A stretch of 40,159 nucleotides of DNA. Origin: an uncultured Akkermansia sp. (GTDB lineage: Bacteria > Verrucomicrobiota > Verrucomicrobiia > Verrucomicrobiales > Akkermansiaceae). Numbering within the stretch: position 1 is the first letter of the stretch; every line of letters starts with the position of its first letter. The position numbers and the translations under genes are program-made. The stretch covers positions 1 to 40,159 of the forward strand of contig CANRJD010000007.1 in assembly GCA_947630815.1 (NCBI GenBank). Direction: 5' to 3'. The notes under the pieces were generated by a model that was not told the origin of the DNA, did no database searches, and saw only the letters and a program-made list of their open reading frames with translations. This document shows, in pieces, positions 34,152 to 40,159 of the stretch.

Positions 34152-34250
34152 TCAGCCCTGAACTACCGCCGGAGCCTCCGGCGTAGGAGGAAGGGAATTG
34201 CCTGCGGCCGTGTATGCCGCCAAACTCAGTATGATGGCTAATGCTCTCAT
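34152..34250 (-). CDS. Candidate 32-residue secreted peptide
   Basis: ATG at 34250 opens MRALAIILSLAAYTAAGNS, a textbook short signal-peptide-like start, followed by the Pro-rich tail LPPTPEAPAVVQG. The upstream GAAAAAGAT is a weak ribosome site. It lies just before the 37-codon ORF and the ribbon-helix-helix gene on the same strand. It could be a true small exported peptide or the 5' end of a broken secreted-protein gene, because the frame downstream of its stop stays fairly open. Confidence 0.35.
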   Translation of the reverse strand: MRALAIILSLAAYTAAGNSLPPTPEAPAVVQG

Positions 34251-34363
34251 ATCTTTTTCAGGTTAATTACGCCGCTCACCATGGCGACGCCGCATTTTAG
34301 TCCTGTTTTTCGTGACGTCAAGCTTAAAATCTCAAAAATAATGATAAATTTTGTCATCATCTC

Positions 34364-34910
34364 ACATCCGTCCCAAGAAAAAGCGCCCCCTATTGGTAGT
34401 TAATGGTACATCATACAGCATAAGCCGTTGGTTATTTACGATGTACGATTTACGATTTGAGAAGTTCCCGCGCTTGCGCGCAAGTTCGGCGGAGCAGATG
34501 CGAGCGAAATGTGATAAAGCTGTACACGGACATAATTAGAAAGGCGCGGGGATGCGGAGCAAGAGCGCAGAGAAACTTTCAAAACATTGCGTGTTGTCAG
34601 TTAAAATGATTCGTGGATATGCGATGCCAGCTTGCAGATTTCTTTTTCACCGTATTTCTTCCATGAAACGCATGAGGAATGGGTTGAATGAGTCCAGAGA
34701 AAATTTCTTGGGACGGATGTGTAATGGAGGAGTTCTCTTATTGACCGATACCACCGTTTATACATGTCAAAAATCGTGACAACAGCGGTCATCATGATGG
34801 TGGATCCAGAGGAATCCCTCGTTCACAAAATTCTCGCGCGACGCGCGCAAATTTCGCAATCGTACATCGTACATAGGCAAATGCATTTCTAATGCATCTG
34901 CCGTGACAGG
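34364..34910. repeat. Mosaic repeat block upstream of the OsmC-like gene
   Basis: It contains the tag CACATCCGTCCCAAGAAAAA (34364-34383), TTTACGATGTACGATTTACG (about 34435-34460), the G/C-rich unit in degraded form (to about 34550), an inverted tag (34706-34722), and a fragment of the 255-bp unit (34730-34780, TCTTATTGACCGATACCA). It ends with CGCGCGACGCGCG, ATCGTACATCGTACATAGGC and the hairpin around GCAAATGCATT/AATGCATCTGC (34877-34902). Bases 34251-34363 are AT-rich and hold no recognised feature. Confidence 0.7.
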
Positions 34911-34922
34911 TAGATTGTTGGA

Positions 34923-34951
34923 TTTACAGCGTGGAAACAAGCTGCTACAAT
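34923..34951 (+). promoter_or_regulatory. Promoter of the OsmC-like gene, leaderless layout
   Basis: TTTACA (34923-34928), a 17-nt spacer, and TACAAT (34946-34951). Six bases (GCGGGC) separate it from ATG 34958, the predicted transcript start. No ribosome site is present. Confidence 0.75.
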
Positions 34952-34957
34952 GCGGGC

Positions 34958-35368
34958 ATGATGAAAGAAACATCCCACAGTACGCTCGGTGATCACATGC
35001 ACTGCTGCACCGTATTCAATCTGCCCAACCATCCGAAAATCTGTACTGACGTACCGGAAAAACTCGGTGGTTTGGGTGAGCAGCCCTCCCCGGGAGAATT
35101 GCTTGCCGCCACTGTTGCCTCTTGCATGCTGAGCAATGTGGCCTTCACCGGTGCGAAAAAGGATTTCCCCACAAAGGGAATCACCATCACCGCCGGTCTC
35201 TCCGAAGGTCCTCAAGGAGTAGGGGCCATGCATTTTCGCATCACCGTGCCTCATTCCACCACACCACAACAGCGCTCCCTGATTGAGGCGGCCGTCGTTT
35301 CTTGCCCGGTTGGCAAATCCATCCACCCGGATATCCCGAAACACATTGAGTGGCACTGGGCAGAGTAA
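34958..35368 (+). CDS. OsmC/YhfA-like peroxide-related protein
   Basis: A 136-residue protein of the OsmC/Ohr superfamily, starting MMKETSHSTLGDHMHC. It has the family GEQPSPGELLAATVASCMLSN segment (about 43-62, split across two motifs) with the conserved second-site cysteine in ASCMLS, then GITITAGLSEGPQGVG and a late cysteine in VVSCPVGKSIHPDI. These two cysteines are the thiol pair used for hydroperoxide reduction in the superfamily. Subfamily (OsmC, Ohr or YhfA) is not decided. ATG 34958 is set by the promoter; an upstream GTG at 34931 would lie before the -10 box. It converges on the next gene with a 4-base gap. Confidence 0.85.
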   Translation: MMKETSHSTLGDHMHCCTVFNLPNHPKICTDVPEKLGGLGEQPSPGELLAATVASCMLSNVAFTGAKKDFPTKGITITAGLSEGPQGVGAMHFRITVPHSTTPQQRSLIEAAVVSCPVGKSIHPDIPKHIEWHWAE

Positions 35369-35372
35369 TGGC

Positions 35373-36809
35373 TTACTGCGCCTTGGGCGCGGCCTCACCT
35401 TTCGGGTACCAGATGGAGTTATCGTTGGTCACCAGAATGAACCCCTGCTCCATAAGCCAAATCATATCCGCCGTATAGGGAGCGTAGGCATCCGCAGCCG
35501 CTTGTTTACTCGCTTCATCTGTGCCTGCAGGTACTCCGCTGAGCTCGGCAAACATAGCGTCCACCTTCTTACCGGAGTTCTCTTTGGTCCAATTGAGGAT
35601 TCCCTGCATACGGTCAGCCAGAACTGTACCCTCAGGCACCACGCGGATGCGGCTCGGTCCCGTGTAATGGTGTCCGTGCCATTTGTAGATGGGAATGTGA
35701 TGGCGCGCCAACCCGTGGCAAAGGTTCGGGATAAGAATCTGTGGATTACGGCGGTGTTTACCGGAAAGTATAGAAACGTAAGCGGCAAGCCCCGGTGATA
35801 GCAGCTTAAGCGGCACAGCTCCGTTGATAAATACCTTTTCAACCGTCTCATATACGTCAGTGAAATGGTGCTGCAGGAAGTCCTCCTCCACCTCTTTGAT
35901 TGTCTCAAACACCTTTTCCTGCTCACCTTCGCGGGTGGGGTGCCATACAGTGCGCACAGATGCTTCGGCAAGCCACTGCTTCACTGCCTCTTCATCCTTG
36001 TTCACGGCAATGGCTGCGCGGAACGCTCCCATCGGCATGGATGAATACTTAGCCTTGTAGAGTCGCGCAAGGGAGGGCTGATACCCATGCCAGTTGACCG
36101 GGCCGATGACCTCGTTACCGAGCGAACAAACAGCAATGCCGGTAAAGTTTCCTTTGGGCGGATCCACCTGTACCTGTTCGGCGGTGTACAGCTCGCCAAA
36201 CCACGGAGCATGGGAAACGTACGCCACGGCCTCCGCCTGCGTAAGCCAGCAGGAGCCGTCCTCGCGTTTGGAATGTATGAGCATCGGTCCCCCCGCCTGC
36301 TTCATGAAAACGAGGTCATAGCGGTCACCCTTCGCCATCACCACACGAGCTAAGTCGAGCAATGAATGCGCGCGCTTTTGACGCTGGATCTCCGTAGCGA
36401 AGATGGTGAGTACGGGATCACTGGGACGCACCTCAACCCGTAATCCCTCTGCCGGCTGGGGGAGCTGGCGTCGTGGCGCATCCGACCGGCGAGGCCTCGA
36501 TTGCGCGTCGCGCTCGGGACGGCCGCGATATTCACCGCGTGGAGCCCGGTCATCGCGACGCTTATTGCCTTTGCTTCGCGCGTCCCCCCGGTCCCCTGCG
36601 CGGCGCGAAACACGATCCGCGGGTGCCGAAAAACGCGCCAACGACGGGCCCTCTTGCGAACGCGCCCAATCTGGTCCGAATTGGAAATCCGTCAACTCCG
36701 ATAAATCAAAGGCAACAGCTCCTTCATGTGTACTCTCATCCATATAAACCTTCGCGCCACTAGGGTACTCCGAAATTACATGTTTGGCAACCTTTTTTTG
36801 CGCATTCAT
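35373..36809 (-). CDS. Conserved-looking hypothetical protein with Arg-rich linker
   Basis: A 478-residue protein that I do not recognise. Residues 1-55 form a small compact-looking start (VISEYPSGAKVYMDESTHEG). Residues about 60-115 are a low-complexity Arg/Asp/Gly/Pro linker (RGDARSKGNKRRDDRAPRGE and similar), likely disordered and possibly RNA-binding. From about 125 on it looks globular, with SCWLTQAEAVAYVSHAPWFG, GPVNWHGYQPSLARLYKAKY and a His-rich PIYKWHGHHYTGPSRIRVV. It starts in an ATGA overlap with bioC, so it belongs to the same transcript. A direct role in biotin synthesis is not implied by sequence. Confidence 0.7.
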   Translation of the reverse strand: MNAQKKVAKHVISEYPSGAKVYMDESTHEGAVAFDLSELTDFQFGPDWARSQEGPSLARFSAPADRVSRRAGDRGDARSKGNKRRDDRAPRGEYRGRPERDAQSRPRRSDAPRRQLPQPAEGLRVEVRPSDPVLTIFATEIQRQKRAHSLLDLARVVMAKGDRYDLVFMKQAGGPMLIHSKREDGSCWLTQAEAVAYVSHAPWFGELYTAEQVQVDPPKGNFTGIAVCSLGNEVIGPVNWHGYQPSLARLYKAKYSSMPMGAFRAAIAVNKDEEAVKQWLAEASVRTVWHPTREGEQEKVFETIKEVEEDFLQHHFTDVYETVEKVFINGAVPLKLLSPGLAAYVSILSGKHRRNPQILIPNLCHGLARHHIPIYKWHGHHYTGPSRIRVVPEGTVLADRMQGILNWTKENSGKKVDAMFAELSGVPAGTDEASKQAAADAYAPYTADMIWLMEQGFILVTNDNSIWYPKGEAAPKAQ

Positions 36810-37588
36810 ACCGCGTTCTCGCGTTTCTCATGCGCCTTGGCAAGCAAAACGATGGGGTGATAGGTAAGCGGAAGCCTGCCCGTGTGATCCGTAAAACGCT
36901 CGCAATAGGCTTCACAAAGGGCCTGAAGTTCGCCGCGTGAAAGAGGTGTGGATATTGCGGCATTCACGCCGGTGGAGTGCAAGTGCCCAAGCAGCGCACG
37001 CATATCGGGAAAGTGGAGAGTTTCCTCCCAGTCACGCGCGTAAACAAGCTGCAAATCGGCGGAACACAGCATATCCGCCCATTCCTGCGCGCTGGGGTAT
37101 TGCAACCCGGCACCCGTGATCTGTCTCAGTTCATACAAATTATGCCGGACGAAAGCGCCCACAGCTAACATGCCGCCATGAGCAAGGCTTCCTGCCATCC
37201 GCGACACAAACTTCGGCAAATCTTTCATCCACTGCAGTGCCGCAGAAGTCGCGATGAGGTCCAGCTCTGTCGGCAACTCTACCTCTTCCGCATCCCCAGA
37301 CAAAAACACGGAACCGGGCGTCTCTGGCATGTACGCCATGGCTGCTTGGGTGAGATCATTGAACCACCACTGTGCCTCGGGATACAGACGGACAAGTTCG
37401 CGCGTGAGGAGTCCGGTGCCCACTCCGATTTCCATCGCTCGTGTCGGCGAAAAACGGGGAACTTCAGTCAGCAATTCCTTCGCCAGCTCTCGCGCCATGT
37501 TCATCTGCACATAGGCATGCGCATCGTACTCACAAAAATGACGGGCAAAGCTTATGGCAACGCGCTGTTTATTCTGCATGGAATGCAT
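36806..37588 (-). CDS. bioC: Malonyl-ACP O-methyltransferase
   Basis: A 260-residue class I methyltransferase with SAM motif I in RAMEIGVGTGLLTREL (about 50-64). The N-terminal VAISFARHFCEYDAHAYVQM is the BioC signature region before motif I, and DLIATSAALQWMKDLPKFV is the BioC post-motif block. BioC methylates malonyl-ACP to start pimelate synthesis on the fatty-acid machinery. It overlaps the esterase gene by 20 nt (11 nt if Met4 is used) and overlaps the next gene by ATGA, so the operon is translationally coupled. Confidence 0.88.
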   Translation of the reverse strand: MHSMQNKQRVAISFARHFCEYDAHAYVQMNMARELAKELLTEVPRFSPTRAMEIGVGTGLLTRELVRLYPEAQWWFNDLTQAAMAYMPETPGSVFLSGDAEEVELPTELDLIATSAALQWMKDLPKFVSRMAGSLAHGGMLAVGAFVRHNLYELRQITGAGLQYPSAQEWADMLCSADLQLVYARDWEETLHFPDMRALLGHLHSTGVNAAISTPLSRGELQALCEAYCERFTDHTGRLPLTYHPIVLLAKAHEKRENAV

Positions 37589-38228
37589 CTATGTTGTCCA
37601 GCACGATTCGCGGATCGGCAAAGGGATAGTGATAGGAGTTGAAATGTGTCCCAAGTCCTACCTTCGCCCAATACGCCTCCATCTTTGCCGGTGGAAATAT
37701 CTCGTCCTTATCGCCTATGTATGCTTTATGCCAATGTATGTCAGAAGATGACGTCTCACGGCTCCATTCCGCCAGTTTCGTCAACTCATCAATCTTCTCA
37801 TCAACGCTGCGATCCGGGTAGGGACCTGACGGCGCAGATCGTCCTTCGCCGTACGCTTTCTCGTTGAAAGGAGTCATTCCTACGCGCGCCAGGCCCCGCA
37901 TTGTGCGCAACACCACGCGCAAGCGCATGCCGTACTCATCTGATACCGGGTAGGGCGTCCCATTCAATGCGATGGCTCGATAAAGCGGCAATTGCTTGCA
38001 ATACTGCTCTGCCGCCCACACCCCAAATGACCACGCGAACAAGTAAATGCGCCGATACTCCGCAAAATCCTCCGCCCGCAATGCATGCGCTTCCCTGTAA
38101 TCGTACACTGCCAACACATCACACCCGCATGGGTCAATATGCACCACGGCATTCGGATTAGATGCCCAACCCAGCATATAGAGCACGAGATTGCGCTGAT
38201 GTTCGTGTTTTAACCAACTTTGCTGCAT
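37569..38228 (-). CDS. bioG: Pimeloyl-ACP methyl ester esterase, BioG type
   Basis: A 219-residue alpha/beta hydrolase of the DUF452/BioG family. The early oxyanion-side LYMLGWASNP is followed by VLAVYDYRE and the nucleophile elbow LFAWSFGVWAAE (Ser about 69). AIALNGTPYPV follows, and the late acid and His are likely in AYIGDKDEIFP and FNSYHYPFADP. BioG removes the methyl group from pimeloyl-ACP methyl ester, closing the BioC cycle. It is encoded between bioF and bioC with overlaps on both sides. Confidence 0.85.
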   Translation of the reverse strand: MQQSWLKHEHQRNLVLYMLGWASNPNAVVHIDPCGCDVLAVYDYREAHALRAEDFAEYRRIYLFAWSFGVWAAEQYCKQLPLYRAIALNGTPYPVSDEYGMRLRVVLRTMRGLARVGMTPFNEKAYGEGRSAPSGPYPDRSVDEKIDELTKLAEWSRETSSSDIHWHKAYIGDKDEIFPPAKMEAYWAKVGLGTHFNSYHYPFADPRIVLDNIDAFHAE

Positions 38229-39394
38229 ATCGTAAAAACATGGTGTAGCTGTTCGACCTTTAATTCAGCGTGCAAGGAAATGCGAATGCGCGCGCTGCCC
38301 TCAGGAACTGTAGGCGGGCGTATGGCAGTCAACCAAATCCCGGCACCACGCCCGACTTGCGCAATCTCGAGCGCACGTGTGTCGCTCCCCACCACAACAG
38401 GGATGATTTGCGTCCCGTTCATCTGTCCGGTGATATCGGAAGCATGCTGAATGAGCTTGGCTAACTTGGCACGCTGCGCAGCCACATCCGGCACACCGTC
38501 GATCATCGTTGGTCCGCGCATTTCATGCACAACCATGCCCACCCATTGCAGCGTGCATGGAGGCAATGCTGTCGAATAAATAAGCGGTCTCAGCGTATTC
38601 ACCAAATACTGCCGCACTGCCGGTGCACACAGCACGCACGCCCCAGCTCCTGCCAAGGCCTTGCCAAAGGTGCACACCAGTATGTCCACCTCATCAACAA
38701 TACCTTCTTCCATACACAACCCCGCTCCGTGTGTCCCGTACACACCGAAGGTGTGCGCCTCATCTACATACAGACGGAAACCGTATTTTCGACGCAATTT
38801 TGCCAACTCACGCAGATCAGCTCTATCCCCATCCATGCTGTAAACAGACTCCACGACAACCCATGCCTTTTCCGGGTGCGTCATGCGGCTCAACATATCC
38901 TGCAGATGCTGCATATCGTTATGCCGAAACCTCCGAAAAGGCAATGTGCGCATGCCCTCGATGATACTGGCATGCACAAGACGATCAGCCAACACAACAT
39001 CGCCTTCCTGCGCCAATGCCGGCAGCAGCCCGCTGTTGACCATGTATCCGCTGCTGAGCACGAGCGCCTGCTTACCGGGGAAAAGCGCCGCTAATTCCCC
39101 TTCCAGAACACCGTACTCCGGTCAGTTGCCGGTCATTAACCGCGATGCCGGGGTTCCATGCGAAAAGGGCGATAAGCTTTGTCCTCCGAACTCCCTTCTG
39201 TAATACGCAGGCAGATCCAACCCGTCATAGCGCAGCGTGCTCAATCCCAAGTAGTCATTGCTGGAGAAATTGAGGTATCTCTTATCCCCGCAACACAGAT
39301 AAAGTCCGTCCTGCCTGAGTGTACAAAGCGCGCGAGCCCGTCCGCATGCTTCCCATTCATTTCTCCGGGCGTCCAGCTGTTCTGCCCAACTCAT
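38210..39394 (-). pseudogene. bioF: 8-amino-7-oxononanoate synthase gene with one in-frame UGA
   Basis: The full frame encodes 394 positions of a normal-length PLP-dependent BioF. The N-terminal part (codons 1-90) has YLNFSSNDYLGLS and HGTPASRLMTGN. After a TGA at 39122-39124 (codon 91) the same frame continues PEYGVLEGELAALFPGKQAL, then LSSGYMVNSGLLPALAQ, VDEAHTFGVYG and the PLP lysine in CTFGKALAGAGA. No frame change is needed and all catalytic parts are present. A C-to-T change in a CGA arginine codon would explain the stop. The base after TGA is C. UGA is an ordinary stop elsewhere (bioC, holB), so recoding is unlikely; a recent nonsense mutation, read-through or sequence error are the options. 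Confidence 0.8.
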
Positions 39395-39846
39395 GATTCA
39401 CTGTATTCAGCCCAGCTCGAACTCGTCTCCCAGACGCGCACGCGCTCCAGCTTTACGCAATCCCGTACCGGACGAGAAATGCCGCCTCTCACCGCCGCCT
39501 CTTCCAGCACCTTCTTTGCATGCCGATATACCGTCTCGGCCATCACCTCACTCGTGGGATCGCTGTGCTCAAAGGGTATGATGCGCTCCCCGTACGCCGC
39601 ACGGAATTCTGCGTAGTGCGAATCATCTGTGTTCATGCACAGTGCGTGATCAAACTGCTCCAAAAAATCATCCATCATCTCACGCACTGCCTTAAAATCC
39701 ACCACCATATCGTTCTCATCCAGCGTATCCGCCGCATAGACGAGCTCTACGCTGCGCGTGTGCCCGTGCGGGAATTGGCAATTGCCGGGATGCTTGGAAA
39801 GCAAGTGCCCGCTCTCCAGTTCGATTTTCTTGCAGATGCGGTACAT
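39391..39846 (-). CDS. queD: 6-pyruvoyl-tetrahydropterin synthase/QueD family protein
   Basis: A 151-residue T-fold enzyme. Zinc histidines lie in ELESGHLLSKHPG and FPHGHTRSVEL, with the catalytic Cys in GNCQFPHGH; FDHALCMN and PTSEVMAETVYRHAKKV complete the family pattern. It acts on 7,8-dihydroneopterin triphosphate, giving 6-carboxytetrahydropterin in queuosine synthesis or a pterin. ATG 39846 is set by the promoter, whose -10 box ends 6 nt before it; the longer frame to 39915 would overlap the promoter. It leads the biotin genes and overlaps bioF by ATGA, an unexpected pairing. Confidence 0.85.
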   Translation of the reverse strand: MYRICKKIELESGHLLSKHPGNCQFPHGHTRSVELVYAADTLDENDMVVDFKAVREMMDDFLEQFDHALCMNTDDSHYAEFRAAYGERIIPFEHSDPTSEVMAETVYRHAKKVLEEAAVRGGISRPVRDCVKLERVRVWETSSSWAEYSES

Positions 39847-39852
39847 GCGCGC

Positions 39853-39881
39853 ATCATACCATTCTACGCACACTTTGACAA
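39853..39881 (-). promoter_or_regulatory. Promoter of the queD-bio operon, leaderless layout
   Basis: On the minus strand: TTGTCA (39876-39881), a 17-nt spacer, and TATGAT (39853-39858), then GCGCGC and the ATG at 39846. The predicted start coincides with the start codon. No ribosome site and no BirA-operator-like palindrome were seen. Confidence 0.75.
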
Positions 39882-39934
39882 GGCGGGCGTGCACTTTCGC
39901 AGGGCACCCCCCCATCCGCGCTGTCTATCTGCTC

Positions 39935-40100
39935 CCCGCAGCTCTGCTGCGCATTATTCCGAATCGTACGTCATACATGGGCGGCATTTTGCCGCCTCCC
40001 GCTCTTTCGTAACTACGCCCGATCACAGCTTCATAACTCAGCCTCTGCCTTTGCTTCGCTCCCCCGCGCCCCGCGCGCTCACTTCCCAAATCGTACACTA
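39935..40100 (-). repeat. Mosaic repeat block at the right end
   Basis: CCGCAGCTCTGCTGCGCATTA (about 39936), CGTACGTCATACATGGGC, then hairpin GGCGGCATTTTGCCGCC (about 39981), the G/C-rich unit (CTCTTTCGTAACTACGCC on) and CCCCGCGCGCTC to AAATCGTACACT at 40100. The order and orientation match 26640-26770. Confidence 0.7.
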
Positions 40101-40114
40101 TTGATTCGAGGTGG

Positions 40115-40120
40115 TATAAT
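40115..40120 (+). promoter_or_regulatory. Isolated TATAAT box near the window end
   Basis: TATAAT at 40115-40120 with only a poor CGTACA 17 nt upstream. The following GAGAGGGAAATCCTCAACGG resembles the end of the 255-bp repeat unit (GAGAGAAATTCATCAACGG at 30433), so a repeat or a gene leader starts here and leaves the window. Confidence 0.35.
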
Positions 40121-40159
40121 CAGAAGCGCTGAGAGGGAAATCCTCAACGGAGCTCCTCG

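Noticed and set aside
39122..39124. Selenocysteine or altered genetic code at the bioF UGA
   Set aside because: UGA ends bioC and holB normally here; BioF has no selenocysteine role, and no insertion element is evident.
21541..40100. CRISPR array
   Set aside because: The repeats are dispersed, of mixed orientation and variable spacing, and have hairpins of varying sequence; no cas gene is present.
40121..40159. TPP riboswitch start (CTGAGAG near 40130)
   Set aside because: Only the short CTGAGA string matches; the surrounding bases resemble the end of the 255-bp repeat unit.
1..40159. tRNA or rRNA genes
   Set aside because: Scanned by eye for T-loop/anticodon arms and rRNA signatures; none convincing, though an eye scan can miss a diverged tRNA.

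Overview
The window looks like a chromosomal piece of a Gram-negative bacterium. The evidence is an AlgJ/AlgX-like periplasmic acetylation protein, NuoA, and a lipoprotein-like leader. A member of the Verrucomicrobiota/PVC group is my guess, based on weak Shine-Dalgarno usage, the carboxynorspermidine route and the gene mix, but no marker here proves it. No rRNA, tRNA or CRISPR array was seen.

Layout. (1) 1-3.6 kb, accessory: a broken AlbA_2/RecG-like regulator fragment, a winged-helix regulator and an AT-rich OLD-family ATPase/TOPRIM nuclease, with repeats between them. (2) 3.6-21.2 kb, one leftward surface-polysaccharide operon. In transcription order it encodes a GT2 glycosyltransferase, a newly noticed 37-aa microprotein, UDP-glucose dehydrogenase, a small coiled-coil protein, two giant duplicated glycosyltransferase/TupA-like ATP-grasp fusions, a class I methyltransferase-like protein, an AlgJ/AlgX-like membrane protein, an MBOAT acyltransferase, an acyl carrier protein, a short-chain reductase and an acyl-activating ligase. 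The last five form a Dlt-like acylation cassette that carries a reductase. A ~90-residue module recurs four times: twice in the AlgJ/X-like protein and once at the C-terminus of each giant fusion. It ties polymer assembly to acylation. (3) 21.8-33.2 kb, rightward housekeeping genes: an isolated nuoA, metH, the tight run pheA-holB-yicC-gmk, a lipoprotein-like TPR protein and nspC. (4) 33.8-39.9 kb: small leftward genes including a ribbon-helix-helix regulator, a rightward OsmC-like gene, and a leftward operon queD-bioF-bioG-bioC-hypothetical. In that operon bioF carries an in-frame UGA.

Nearly every gap outside the polysaccharide operon is filled by one mosaic repeat family. Its constant part reads CCTATGTACGATGTACGATTTG. 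Directly beside it is a hairpin whose stem sequence differs from copy to copy but stays paired. Other modules are a CATCCGTCCCAAGAAAAA tag, a G/C-rich ~125-bp unit and a ~255-bp unit. Copies of these modules overlap the 3' ends of several genes: they supply stop codons and appear to have clipped the C-terminus of MetH.

Several genes (pheA, the TPR gene, the OsmC-like gene, queD) have a good sigma70-type promoter whose -10 box ends only 6-8 nt before the ATG, which predicts leaderless or near-leaderless mRNAs. The most novel content is the reductase-bearing Dlt-like cassette with its shared module, the covarying hairpin repeat family, and the leaderless promoter pattern.
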